NCBI GenBank assembly: GCA_017450705.1
Contig: JAFSTC010000072.1
Location: 1-59,251 of the forward strand
Direction: 5' to 3'
From: Lentisphaeria bacterium
GTDB lineage: Bacteria; Verrucomicrobiota; Lentisphaeria; Victivallales; Victivallaceae
Length of the DNA stretch: 59,251 bases
Positions 17,275 through 25,451 of the stretch are shown here, one piece after another. Each line of letters opens with the position of its first letter. Positions within the stretch are counted from its first letter, which is position 1. The position numbers and the translations under genes are program-made. The notes under the pieces are model-generated. The model saw only the letters and a list, made by a program, of their open reading frames with translations. It was not told where the DNA came from and searched no databases.

Positions 17275-17709
17275 GTGAAGCCGTCGTCTCTCGTCCGGAT
17301 GAGTTTTTCCATCGAGCCGGAACTTTTTTCCGGACTGGAGACCCTTGTGCGCGAGCACGGCTACGGCAACCGGTCGGAGTTCGTCCGCGACATGATCCGC
17401 AAGCAGCTGGCCAAGCGCCAGTGCGCTTACAGCGGCCGGGTGATCGGCACGATCAGCGTCCTCTGCGACCTCTCCCGGTCCGGCGTCGAGGCCCGGTTGA
17501 ACGCCGTCCTCGACGCCGCCGTGCCGGAGGTGCTGGGGGCGACCCGCTTCGCCGCGGGGCAGGGGTGCTCCACCACCATGATCACCGTTGCGGGCGTGGG
17601 ATCCGACATCCGCGCTCTGGCCGACGCACTCCGCAAACTGCGGGGCGTCGTCCAGACCGAGTTCGTCATCACCTCCCCCGCCGCGTGCGGGAAAAGGTAT
17701 GAGGTATGA
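17275..17709 (+). CDS. NikR-like ribbon-helix-helix regulator without the nickel histidines
   Basis: 144 aa. An N-terminal ribbon-helix-helix (RMSFSIEPEL, GYGNRSEFVRDMIRKQL) is followed by an ACT-like domain laid out as in NikR, ending RGVVQTEFVI. In my hand alignment with E. coli NikR the ligands His76, His87 and His89 become Asp, Arg and Ala; only Cys95 is kept (GQGCS). It therefore should not sense nickel in the known way. I use the GTG at 17275 because NikR proteins begin a few residues before the first strand; ATG at 17299 is the alternative. It sits 4 bp after the TIM-barrel gene. A 7-bp tandem repeat runs over its stop codon. Confidence 0.78.
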   Translation: MKPSSLVRMSFSIEPELFSGLETLVREHGYGNRSEFVRDMIRKQLAKRQCAYSGRVIGTISVLCDLSRSGVEARLNAVLDAAVPEVLGATRFAAGQGCSTTMITVAGVGSDIRALADALRKLRGVVQTEFVITSPAACGKRYEV

Positions 17710-17724
17710 GGTATGAGGTATGAG
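17697..17724 (+). repeat. Heptanucleotide tandem repeat across a stop codon
   Basis: Four perfect copies of GTATGAG. The stop codon of the NikR-like gene (17707-17709) lies inside. Because the unit is not a multiple of three, gain or loss of one copy changes the reading frame of the C-terminus. Confidence 0.85.
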
Positions 17725-17755
17725 GTGAAAAACGACCTCTCGCGCAGTCATGAAA

Positions 17756-17890
17756 CGCGGAGCGCCGTCAGGCGCGAGCATTGGAGTGACGGAGCGCGGG
17801 GTCCCCGAAAAGTACCCGAAGCCCGCGGAGCGGGTGAGGCCCCTCAAACGGGGCCGAAGGCAACTTTTTGGGGCACCATCGCCGCAATAA
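17756..17890. other. Structured GC-rich intergenic block
   Basis: No gene is visible between 17710 and 17958. Imperfect inverted arms at about 17799-17815 (GGTCCCCGAAAAGTACC) and 17859-17876 (GGCAACTTTTTGGGGCACC) enclose two smaller hairpins, CCCGC/GCGGG near 17822-17834 and GGCCCC/GGGGCC at 17838-17855. It could be a structured RNA or a decayed intergenic repeat. Confidence 0.4.
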
Positions 17891-17907
17891 ATTTTTTTTG
17901 GCAACGA

Positions 17908-17934
17908 GTATTACGAAAACAAAAAACGTAATAC
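17908..17934. repeat. 8-bp inverted repeat before a pseudopilin gene
   Basis: GTATTACG (17908-17915) and CGTAATAC (17927-17934) form a perfect inverted repeat around an A-rich 11-nt loop, 24 bp before the pseudopilin start. It could be an operator or an mRNA hairpin. Confidence 0.45.
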
Positions 17935-17958
17935 CTAAAAAAGAAAGGAATGAAAGAA

Positions 17959-18690
17959 ATGACACGTCAACTTTTATCGTCCCGCGGGGGAACCCGGTTC
18001 ACGCTGATCGAGCTCCTGGTCGTGATCGCGATCATCGCGATTCTGGCGGGGATGCTGCTGCCCGCGCTGCAGCAGGCCCGGGAGCGGGGCAAGAGCATCA
18101 ACTGTCTGGCGAACAGCCGGGAACTGGGGAGGGTCTATCTCTTTTACGCCGACGACTACGACAGCTATCTGCCCTGTCTGGACAGCATGGGCGGCGAGAA
18201 CGCCGTCAACGCCGACGGGGAGGTCCTGAAGCCCAAGACCTGGCTGAACGGGCTCGTCAAAAAATACCTCGGGCGGCTGAACGCCTCCACGGAGCCCTAC
18301 AAACTGCTCTTCTGCCCCAACGAGACCGTGACGGAGGACATCACGACCAACTACGGGCTGAATTATCTCATCGCCACGGAAAACAAAATCGGCATCAAAA
18401 CGACCCGCTTCAAGCACGCCTCAAAAACGGGGATGCTGGTGGAGAACACGGGGCACCTGTGCTACTACTGCGACGTGACCAATCCGCTGGGCAAGCACGC
18501 CACGGGCAGTTCCTACGGGAACAACCGGGCGGTCCTGTTCCGCCACAACGAGCGGGCGTCGGTGACCTTCCTCGACGGCCACGGCGAGGCGGTCGAGAAA
18601 ATGAAGATCCCCTGCCGCGAGAGCTTCCCCAGCCTTACCAAGGACGAACTGGAGTACACCCTCTTCAACCGCGGCGTGACCTCCAAGTAG
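17959..18690 (+). CDS. Pseudopilin with H-X9-DG motif (DUF1559-like)
   Basis: 243 aa. Leader MTRQLLSSRGGTR then [14 protein letters not shown] with [15 protein letters not shown]-x9-DG is present near the C-terminus (HNERASVTFLDG). Two ATGs are possible; the second (17959) is chosen because AAAGGA lies 9 bp before it, while for the ATG at 17950 the same site is directly adjacent. Unlike the other pseudopilins in this window it has no secreted glycosidase next to it: upstream is the NikR-like gene across a repeat-rich gap and downstream a redox-type cysteine protein and a MATE exporter. Ends in TAG. Confidence 0.9.
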   Translation: MTRQLLSSRGGTRFTLIELLVVIAIIAILAGMLLPALQQARERGKSINCLANSRELGRVYLFYADDYDSYLPCLDSMGGENAVNADGEVLKPKTWLNGLVKKYLGRLNASTEPYKLLFCPNETVTEDITTNYGLNYLIATENKIGIKTTRFKHASKTGMLVENTGHLCYYCDVTNPLGKHATGSSYGNNRAVLFRHNERASVTFLDGHGEAVEKMKIPCRESFPSLTKDELEYTLFNRGVTSK

Positions 18691-18710
18691 CCCGGTCTCT
18701 TCTTCCCGCC

Positions 18711-18739
18711 TTGAATCTTTGCCGGGAAAGGGTTATATT
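18711..18739 (+). promoter_or_regulatory. Promoter of the cysteine protein and MATE exporter
   Basis: TTGAAT (18711-18716), 17 bp, TATATT (18734-18739), 37 bp before the ATG at 18777. Confidence 0.7.
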
Positions 18740-18776
18740 ACCCGGACGGACAAACGCATTTTCAAGGAGGCGGCGG

Positions 18777-19094
18777 ATGAAGAACCAGGCATCGGCGTAT
18801 TTCGGGGCGGTCCCCAAAACTCACAACTGCGCCCAGAGCGTGGCCGCGGGAGCGGGCCGGGAGGATCTGCTCCCGGAACTGGCCTCCTGCGGCGGCGGCC
18901 GGGCCCCCGGGGGGCTGTGCGGCGCGCTGTACGCCCTGCTGAAACTGGCCCCCGAAAGCGCCCACGACAGGCTCCGGCGGGACTTCGCCGCCCGAGCCGG
19001 CGCCGAGACCTGCCGCGAAATAAAGACCGGGAGCAAATTCCCCTGCGCGGAATGCGTCCGGCTGGCCGCGGAACTCTCGGAGGAGTTTCTCTGA
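18777..19094 (+). CDS. C_GCAxxG_C_C family small redox-type protein
   Basis: 105 aa. It carries the family pattern: NCAQ with Cys18, Cys38 before a glycine run, GGLCGAL with Cys48, then Cys79, and the C-terminal pair Cys90-x2-Cys93. This layout matches the C_GCAxxG_C_C family, proposed to bind a metal or redox cofactor. AAGGAGG lies 8 bp before the ATG at 18777. It has no signal peptide. The MATE gene starts 10 bp after its stop, so the two form one unit behind the promoter at 18711. The true function of the family is not established. Confidence 0.82.
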   Translation: MKNQASAYFGAVPKTHNCAQSVAAGAGREDLLPELASCGGGRAPGGLCGALYALLKLAPESAHDRLRRDFAARAGAETCREIKTGSKFPCAECVRLAAELSEEFL

Positions 19095-19104
19095 GGACCC
19101 GTCC

Positions 19105-20517
19105 ATGAAGATCGATCGGAGCAAGTCCGGCGCCCTGCCGGCGGACGCGGGGTTCGGGGCGGTTTTCAAAATCGCGCTGCCGCTGATCCTCTCCAACTCC
19201 TGCCACGCGGCGAACATGTTTTTCGACCGGCTGATGCTGGCGCGGTACGCCAACGAGGCGGTGGCGGCGGCGTTCACGGGGGGACTGACCCACTTCACGC
19301 TCTCCTGTGTCTTCGTTGGGACCGTGGGCTACACGGGCACCTTCGTGGCCCAGTACGACGGCTCCGGCCACCGGGAGCGCATCGGCCGGGCCATGTGGCA
19401 GGGCATCTATCTTGCCCTGCTGGGGACGGTCGTCATGACCAGCGGTTTCTGGTGGGCGGAGCCCCTGTTTTCCTGTTTCGGCCACGATCCCGGTGTGGCG
19501 AAACAGGAGGTGATCTATTTTCAGATCCTCAGCATCGGCAGTTTCTCCTTCATGCTGGTGAACGTGCTCAGCTGCTTCTGGAACGGCCGGGGCAAAACGA
19601 ACCTCGTCCTGGCGGTGTCGGCGGTCATGACGCTCTTCAATCTGCCGCTCAATTACCTTTTCATCTTCGGCAAATGGGGGCTCCCCGCCATGGGGACCGC
19701 GGGCGCGGCCTGGGGGACCGTGGGCGCCGAGGTGATCGGACTTCTGGTCTACGCCGCCGCCTATTTCTCCCCCTCGGCCCGGCGGCACTTCGGGACCCAC
19801 CGCATCTCTTTCGACGGGGAACTGCTCCTGCGGATGATCCGCTACGGGCTGCCCAACGGCATCCATCTGGCGCTGGACCTCATCGCCTTCAACACCTTCG
19901 GGCTGCTGCTGGGGTGCTACGGCGTGGCGGTGCACGAGGCCTCGGGGATCACCTTCGGCATCAACAACATCGCCTTCTGCCCGGCCATCGGCATCGGCAT
20001 GGCGGCCTCCATCCTCGTGGGGCAGGCCGTGGGCGCGGAGCGGATCGGTCTTGCGAAAAAGGCGCTGAAAAACTGTCTCGTCATCGTGACGGCCTACACC
20101 TTTTTCATGGTCCTGCTGTTCTCCGTCTTTCAGGATCTGGTGCTCTACCCCTTCATGCGGCCCGGCGACGCCGGGCAGGCGGAGTCCATCCGCATCGCGG
20201 GGTACATGCTGTATTTCATCAGCGGCTATCTGCTGATCGACGGGTGCAGTATCGTGCTCAGCAACGCCCTGCGGGGGGCGGGGGACACGCGCTTCACCAT
20301 GTGGGCCATGACCGGGGTGGGGATCGGCCTCTTCGCCGTGCCCTGTCTCGTGCTGTATCTTGCGGGCTTCCCCTGGTGGACGCTGTGGATCGCCCTCGAA
20401 GCCGAGATCGTGCTGCTGTGCACCCTTTTCTTCCTGCGCTGCCTCGGCGGCCGCTGGACCAGAATGCGCGTCATCGAGGTCTCCGCCCTCCGGGACGGTC
20501 ACGACCCCGCCCCGTGA
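19105..20517 (+). CDS. MATE family multidrug/organic cation exporter
   Basis: 470 aa, the usual MATE length, with about 12 predicted membrane segments. The first helix region (ALPLILSNSCHAANMFFDRLMLARY) and the repeated MatE halves are typical (second half begins near residue 245 with MIRYGLPNGIHLALD). It should use a sodium or proton gradient to export small cationic or aromatic compounds from the inner membrane. GAGGA lies about 9 bp before the ATG. It follows the cysteine protein by 10 bp. Its substrate cannot be told from sequence. Confidence 0.93.
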   Translation: MKIDRSKSGALPADAGFGAVFKIALPLILSNSCHAANMFFDRLMLARYANEAVAAAFTGGLTHFTLSCVFVGTVGYTGTFVAQYDGSGHRERIGRAMWQGIYLALLGTVVMTSGFWWAEPLFSCFGHDPGVAKQEVIYFQILSIGSFSFMLVNVLSCFWNGRGKTNLVLAVSAVMTLFNLPLNYLFIFGKWGLPAMGTAGAAWGTVGAEVIGLLVYAAAYFSPSARRHFGTHRISFDGELLLRMIRYGLPNGIHLALDLIAFNTFGLLLGCYGVAVHEASGITFGINNIAFCPAIGIGMAASILVGQAVGAERIGLAKKALKNCLVIVTAYTFFMVLLFSVFQDLVLYPFMRPGDAGQAESIRIAGYMLYFISGYLLIDGCSIVLSNALRGAGDTRFTMWAMTGVGIGLFAVPCLVLYLAGFPWWTLWIALEAEIVLLCTLFFLRCLGGRWTRMRVIEVSALRDGHDPAP

Positions 20518-20572
20518 CCCCGGTCGGGAAAAGGCGGAAACGAAAACATTTTCCCTCTCCTCCCTCCTTTCC

Positions 20573-20980
20573 CCTTTGAAAAAGGCTCTGTTCCCCATGC
20601 GGGTCGGTAACGGGCAAAGAATGTCTCGACGGCACACTTTACCCACGGGAGGCGAGGCGGTCGCCGCCTCTTCTCGCAGACCGCATGTGAATGAACCGGC
20701 AACCGAAGGGCAGCCGGATGCGCTCAAGTTTTTTGAGCGCAGATGAACGTAGGTCGAGCATTAAGCCGCGAGTGAGGTCGGGCGAAGCCCGTCCGAACGC
20801 AGGCGCGCAACTTCAAAAGGAAACTACCCCGAGGCCCGCGCTCGCCGCGGGAGGGAACAAAAGAAGGGGTCCGGGGAGGGAAAACCGCGAAGCGGTTGTC
20901 TCTCTCCCGGCTGGACGGCTCGCGTTCAAACGGCGGTCCGCGCTAAACCTGCCCATGTGGGGAACAGAGCCTTGAAAAAA
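20573..20980. repeat. Intergenic element with terminal inverted repeats
   Basis: The 508-bp gap between the MATE gene and the small membrane protein (20518-21026) holds no convincing gene. It is bounded by inverted ends: left 20573-20604 (core AAGGCTCTGTTCCCCATG) and right 20948-20980, whose complement reads AAGGCTCTGTTCCCCACATG. Inside are hairpins GCGCTCAA/TTGAGCGC (20720-20740) and AACCGC/GCGGTT (20883-20897). A shortened copy lies at 7071-7180. It resembles a non-autonomous mobile or dispersed repeat element. I see no transposase and no clear target-site duplication. Confidence 0.65.
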
Positions 20981-21026
20981 CAGAAACATGATGTACTTTT
21001 ATACAGCGTCAACCAAGGAGGTGGCC

Positions 21027-21218
21027 ATGGACAATCATCTGTTCGGTCTCATTTGTGCGACTTTGTTGTTCTGGTATATCTTCGGTTGGAAAGGGTTGCT
21101 TGTTGCTTTTCTCTTCATCTTGGGGGCGTGGTACGAAAGCAGACAACCGCGCAAGAAACCCGGTCCGCTGACAGCGGCGATCATGAAGCTCGGCGACAAC
21201 AGCGACGACGACAAGTAA
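21027..21218 (+). CDS. Small membrane protein
   Basis: 63 aa. AAGGAGG lies 5 bp before the ATG at 21027, a better start than an in-frame ATG at 20988. Residues about 4-38 are hydrophobic and can form one long or two short membrane helices (LFGLICATLLFWYIFGW, LLVAFLFILGAWY), followed by a charged tail ending in DNSDDDK. No family recognised. It is a single-gene unit between the inverted-repeat element and a strong terminator at 21226. Confidence 0.6.
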   Translation: MDNHLFGLICATLLFWYIFGWKGLLVAFLFILGAWYESRQPRKKPGPLTAAIMKLGDNSDDDK

Positions 21219-21225
21219 GATCACG

Positions 21226-21257
21226 ACGGCCGGTCCACCGCGGACCGGCCGTTTTTT
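21226..21257 (+). terminator. Strong rho-independent terminator
   Basis: Perfect 11-bp stem ACGGCCGGTCC (21226-21236) and GGACCGGCCGT (21242-21252) with a 5-nt loop and a run of six T, 8 bp after the small membrane protein stop. Confidence 0.92.
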
Positions 21258-21348
21258 GCCCTCTGGCGGACCTGTCCGGCAAGACCGGCTTTTGCCCCGG
21301 CGGCGGGCGGAACGGCACAAAATTACCATAAATGGCATGATATTCCGA

Positions 21349-21377
21349 TTTACATTTTTGCGCCGAGGCGGTATCTT
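21349..21377 (+). promoter_or_regulatory. Promoter of the GH4 gene
   Basis: TTTACA (21349-21354), 17 bp, TATCTT (21372-21377), 63 bp before the start codon. Confidence 0.65.
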
Positions 21378-21440
21378 ATAACTGCGTCAAGCCGGGGAAA
21401 CGTCGGTTTCCCCCGAAAAAAAGAAAAAGGAAAAGAGTTT

Positions 21441-22793
21441 ATGCCGAAGATCACGTTTATGGGAGCGGGCAGCACGGTTTTCGTGCGCCACATCATCGGA
21501 GACTGCATGCTGACCGATTCTCTCAAGGATTCCCACGTCGCTTTGTACGACATCAGCGCCGAGCGCCTCAAGGAGTCCGAATTCATCCTCAACGCCATGA
21601 ACGAACAGCTCAACGGCGGAAAGCTCAAAATCACCACCCATCTCGGACCCCGCAACCGCAAGGCGGCGCTCCGGGGCGCGGATTTCGTCGTCAACGCCAT
21701 CCAGGTCGGCGGCTACGAGCCCTCCACGGTGATCGACTTCGAGATCCCCAAGAAGTACGGCCTGCGGCAGACCATCGCGGACACCCTGGGCATCGGCGGC
21801 ATCTTCCGCGCGCTGCGCACCATCCCCGTCATGCAGGATTTCGCCCGGGATATCGAGGAGGTCGCGCCCGAGGCGTGGTTCCTCAACTACACCAATCCCA
21901 TGGCCATGCTGACGGGGGCCATGCTCCGGGGGACCGGGGTCAAAACCGTGGGTCTGTGCCACTCCGTCCAGGTCTGCGTGAAGTCCCTTCTGGAGAGCCT
22001 CGACATGGACGCCTCCCCCGAGCGTCTGGCCCGTATCCGGTCCCGCATCGCCGGCATCAACCACATGGCGTGGCTGCTGGAGATCACCGAGAACGGCAAG
22101 GACCTCTACCCCGAACTGCGCAAAGCCGGTGAGCGCAAGATCAAAACCTGGCTCCGGGCGAAGAAGGAAGACAAGCACCGGAACATGATCCGCGTGGCCA
22201 TGATGAAGCACTTCGGCTACTACGTCACCGAGTCCAGCGAGCACAACGCCGAGTACGCTCCCTTCTGGATCAAGAAAAACTAGCCCGAACTCCTCGACCG
22301 CTGGAACATCCCGCTGGACGAATATCCCCGCCGGTGCGTCCTGCAGATCGAGGGCTGGAAGAAGGAGTACGAGCAGCTCAAAAAGGATCCCACCGTCAAG
22401 CCGCAGGAGCGTTCCAGCGAGTACGGGGCGCAGATCATGAACTCGATCCTCACCGGCGAGCCCAGCCAGATCGGCGGCAACGTGCTGAACCGCGGGCTGA
22501 TCCCGAACCTGCCCGCCGAAGCCGTGGTGGAAGTCCCCTGTCTGGTGGACGGTTCCGGCATCCAGGGCGCCTACGTGGGCGAACTGCCCACCCAGTGCGC
22601 GGCCATGAACATGACCAACATCAATGTCCAGCTGCTGACCATCGAGGCGGCGCTCACCCTTGACCGCGAGCGCATCTATCAGGCGGCCATGCTGGATCCC
22701 CACACCGCTGCGGAGCTCTCCATCGACGACATCGTCAAGATGTGCGACGACCTCATCGAGGCCCATGGCGACATGCTGCCCAAGTACATCTGA
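21441..22793 (+). pseudogene. GH4 family alpha-galactosidase, interrupted by an in-frame amber codon
   Basis: Read through, this is a 450-codon frame of normal GH4 alpha-galactosidase length. Visible parts: NAD-binding GAGST (8-12), WFLNYTNP (146-153), Mn-type ligands Cys173 in GLCHS and His208 in GINHM, corresponding to Cys174 and His203 of the Thermotoga AglA family. GH4 enzymes act in the cytoplasm with NAD and Mn. Codon 281 is TAG (22281-22283), after WIKKN; the frame stays open for 169 further codons with family-like sequence (IPLDEYPRRC, NRGLIPNLP, QLLTIEAALT) to TGA at 22791. The first part alone would be a 280-aa protein missing the C-terminal domain. A single base change, an assembly error or amber readthrough could explain it; TAG is a common stop in the neighbours. 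Confidence 0.85.
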
Positions 22794-22810
22794 CGCTTCC
22801 CGCGTCTTGC

Positions 22811-22847
22811 AAAAACATCCCCCGGCGGGCATCGGCCCTGCCGGGGG
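22811..22847 (-). terminator. Hairpin terminator between convergent genes
   Basis: CCCCCGGC (22819-22826) and GCCGGGGG (22840-22847). On the minus strand the stem is followed by GGATGTTTTTG, giving a T-run that fits termination of the lnt-MBL unit. It may also slow transcription from the GH4 gene. Confidence 0.6.
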
Positions 22848-22875
22848 AGTTTCGTATTGTCGGCGGATATTTTTC

Positions 22876-23637
22876 TCAGATGTCGTAGACGGCGCCGTCC
22901 TCGGCGATGAGGACGGGGCTTCCCCAGGCGGCTTCGGCGCGGGCTTTGGCGCCGGCATAATCGTTGAGGATCTCCCGGCCCGAGTGGACGAACATGATCT
23001 CTTTGACGCCGAGCCTGTCGCGGCGGATCCCGGCGCAGACTTCGGAGGCCTTGTGGTGGCCGGTCTCCATCATCAGGAGATCGCAGTCTTCCAGCCAGTC
23101 GCCCATGTCGGTGTATTTCCGCACGTCGCCGGAGTAGACGATGCGCTTGCCCCCGGCGGCGATCCGGAAGCTGTAGGAGGTGAATTTGGCGGCGTCCGGC
23201 GCTTCCAGGTGGAAATTGTGCCGGGCCTCCACGGTGAGGTCCGCGTTTTCGAAGATCTTCCCCTCGGTGAAGATGTGGGGCTCGACGGCGATGTCCGCCC
23301 AGTCCAGGGCGAGCATGGCGGAGACGCCCTGCCAGATCAGACCGTCGGGGAGATAGAGGTGGATCTTTTCGGGGACGGGGGAGTTCGTCATGGCCTTGGT
23401 CTTGCGGATGTCCCAGAGGAGCGTCGGCAGGCCGCCCGTGTGGTCCCGGTGGCGGTGGGAGATGAAGACTGTGTCGACGGCCGTGAGGGGGAGTCCCCCG
23501 AGGGCGGCGGTGCGGGAGCATCCCGAACCCGCGTCGAACCAGTACGGGTGTCCGTCGATCTCGAAAACGCAGGAGGCGTGCTGGCGCGTCGGCATGGGTT
23601 CGGTCCCGGCGCAGGTGCCGAGGGTTCGGATTTTCAT
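22876..23637 (-). CDS. MBL-fold metallo-hydrolase (RNase Z-like)
   Basis: 253 aa. HRHRDH at residues 61-66 is the metal-binding motif of the metallo-beta-lactamase fold; further ligands are likely the Asp in YSGDVRK and His residues in METGHH and the C-terminal VHSGRE. The start at 23637 (AGGAAG upstream) is 4 bp into the end of lnt (overlap ATGA), so it is translated with it. An upstream extension would be non-conserved. The layout resembles RNase Z or phosphodiesterase-type members, but no tRNA-processing exosite is evident. Cytoplasmic. Confidence 0.85.
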   Translation of the reverse strand: MKIRTLGTCAGTEPMPTRQHASCVFEIDGHPYWFDAGSGCSRTAALGGLPLTAVDTVFISHRHRDHTGGLPTLLWDIRKTKAMTNSPVPEKIHLYLPDGLIWQGVSAMLALDWADIAVEPHIFTEGKIFENADLTVEARHNFHLEAPDAAKFTSYSFRIAAGGKRIVYSGDVRKYTDMGDWLEDCDLLMMETGHHKASEVCAGIRRDRLGVKEIMFVHSGREILNDYAGAKARAEAAWGSPVLIAEDGAVYDI

Positions 23638-25373
23638 AGGCTCTTCCTTTCCTGATTTTCCGGCGCCTCTCCGGGCAGGAGACGGGCCGCGAGGGCCCTT
23701 CTTCCGGAGATGAAGTCCGCCGCGGCGAAGACGGTCCACCCGGCGACGCCCAGGGCCAGGAGCAGGATGAACCATTCGCCGTATCTCACGTAAAAAGTCC
23801 GCGGGGGATCGACGGGGACCGCCACGGACACGATCTCGGCCGCGGCGCACCGCAGCAGTTCCGGACGGGGGTGGCGGCCCGTGGGGTCGACGATGCGGAA
23901 GGTGCCGTCGGGATAAACGACGCCGCTGCCCCCGTTGTTGCCGCAGCGGACCATGGGCAGGCCCGTCTCCACCGCGCGCAGGACGGCGTTGGCCAGATGC
24001 TGTTCCGGTTCGCTGCTGCGGGGATACCAGGCGTCGTTGGAGAGCACGATGAACATGTTGGCTCCCCGGGCGGCGAAACGGCGCATGACGTACGAGAATA
24101 CGCCTTCGTAGCAGATGGCCGTCCCGGCGCGGACCTGCGGCAGCACATTCACGGGATTGGCGTTGCGTCCCGGGGTCAGGTCCCGGCCCATGTCGATGCG
24201 CCGGATGACGAATCCGGGCAGCAGACTGCGGAAGGGGATGTACTCCCCGAAGGGGACCCGGTGCAGTTTGTCGTACTTCGCCCGGACGGCGCCCTTTTCG
24301 TCGATGAGGAGCGCGCTGTTGGTCGCACCGGCCTTCTCAGAGGGGGAGAAGGTATCCTCCAGATCCAGCGCGCCGATGTAAAGGGGCAGGCGCCACTTCC
24401 GGCAGAGCTCCTTCACCCGGCGCTGGTACGAGGCCGTGAGACGCCCGAACTCGGAGCGCTGGAGCGTGTATTCCAGATCGTAGGCGCTGTAAAACGTCAG
24501 GGGAACGGCGCTTTCGGGCCAGATGACGATATCCGGCTTTTTCCCCTGTTCGAGGAGTTTTTCCGTGGCGTTGACGTAGGTATCCAGCGCTTCCCGGGCC
24601 CGGGCCAGCGAGGCGTGCCGCCGCTGCGAGAGGTTGCCCTGGATCAGCGCCGGGGAGAAGGTGAACGTTTTTTGCGGCGGCGGATTTTTCAGCCGGAGGA
24701 AACCGAAGGCGGCGGCGAGGAGGATGACGCCCGAGAGGGTGAGACAGACGCTCCGGCTCCGGTAGACGGCGAGAGACGCGGCGGCGGCGTTGGCCAGGGC
24801 GACGAGGAAGTTGACGCCGTAATGACCGGTGAGCACGGCGATCTGCAGCAGCACCGGGACCCGCCACAGCGTCACGGAGAAATCGTTCCACGTGAAGAGG
24901 CGGGAGCGGGTCCACTCCACGAGCACGAAGAGCGCCGCCGTCCCGGCGGAGAAGAGCAGCAGCCGTCCGAAGGGCTGAGTGTCGGCGACCTTCGTCCCTT
25001 TGCGGAGCAGCGTGTGGTCCCGCAGAAAGGGGACCGCCGCGGCAAAGACCGCCGCCCACAGCGAGACGACGGGGGCCAGAAGGAAGGGAACGGCGGGGTC
25101 GATCTCCCGCAGGAAGCGGAAGGCGAAGAGCGACCAGCCGAGACTCCAGACCCATCCCGCGGCGGCGGCGCTTTTCCATCCGGCCCGCTTCAGGTGGAGG
25201 AGCAGGGGCAGCTGGCACACGGCGGCAAGGACCGTCAGGTTGAGGGGCGGCAGGCTCGCGGCATAGAGCATCCCGCCCGCGAAACACGCGGCGAACTTCA
25301 GCGCCGTCCGGAGGCGCCGGATCCCTGCCGGGACCGGGCGGTCTTCCGGAGAAAAAATGTCATGCAGGACCAT
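23634..25373 (-). CDS. lnt: Apolipoprotein N-acyltransferase
   Basis: 579 aa, somewhat longer than the about 510 aa of E. coli Lnt. The N-terminal half has about six to eight membrane helices; the C-terminal nitrilase-like domain has the catalytic triad Glu287 (IWPESAVP), Lys369 (YDKLHRVPFGE) and Cys421 (ICYEG). Lnt adds the third acyl chain to lipoproteins in the inner membrane, consistent with several lipoproteins in this window (PEGA protein, TolC homologue). A final membrane segment follows the domain. It is divergent from nadB and precedes an MBL hydrolase. Confidence 0.95.
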   Translation of the reverse strand: MVLHDIFSPEDRPVPAGIRRLRTALKFAACFAGGMLYAASLPPLNLTVLAAVCQLPLLLHLKRAGWKSAAAAGWVWSLGWSLFAFRFLREIDPAVPFLLAPVVSLWAAVFAAAVPFLRDHTLLRKGTKVADTQPFGRLLLFSAGTAALFVLVEWTRSRLFTWNDFSVTLWRVPVLLQIAVLTGHYGVNFLVALANAAAASLAVYRSRSVCLTLSGVILLAAAFGFLRLKNPPPQKTFTFSPALIQGNLSQRRHASLARAREALDTYVNATEKLLEQGKKPDIVIWPESAVPLTFYSAYDLEYTLQRSEFGRLTASYQRRVKELCRKWRLPLYIGALDLEDTFSPSEKAGATNSALLIDEKGAVRAKYDKLHRVPFGEYIPFRSLLPGFVIRRIDMGRDLTPGRNANPVNVLPQVRAGTAICYEGVFSYVMRRFAARGANMFIVLSNDAWYPRSSEPEQHLANAVLRAVETGLPMVRCGNNGGSGVVYPDGTFRIVDPTGRHPRPELLRCAAAEIVSVAVPVDPPRTFYVRYGEWFILLLALGVAGWTVFAAADFISGRRALAARLLPGEAPENQERKSL

Positions 25374-25422
25374 CTTTTCGAAAAAATACGTCCGGTTTTT
25401 GCCGGTATCCTCTCTGTCGAAC

Positions 25423-25451
25423 TTGAAAAAAACATGCTTTCAGTGTAATTT
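25423..25451 (+). promoter_or_regulatory. Promoter of nadB
   Basis: TTGAAA (25423-25428), 17 bp, TAATTT (25446-25451). Its -10 overlaps the -10 of the divergent lnt promoter at 25447. Confidence 0.6.

Noticed and set aside
18733-20727. A 664-aa open frame on the minus strand opposite the MATE gene
   Set aside because: It is an antisense shadow of GC-rich coding sequence: low-complexity His/Arg/Gly-rich product, no ribosome site, and the MATE frame has clear membrane segments.
20518-20986. A short gene inside the inverted-repeat element
   Set aside because: Small frames there (for example on the plus strand at 20691) have no ribosome site and an Arg/Gly-rich product; hairpins and terminal repeats explain the region better.
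22281-22283. Amber codon as clear proof of pyrrolysine use
   Set aside because: TAG ends several neighbouring genes, so general recoding is not supported; only kept as an open question.
21387-22958. A 523-aa minus-strand frame covering the GH4 gene, and similar long antisense frames at 1183-3021, 29693-31879 and 42793-45432
   Set aside because: Antisense of family-matching genes; composition is that of reverse-complement GC-rich codons.
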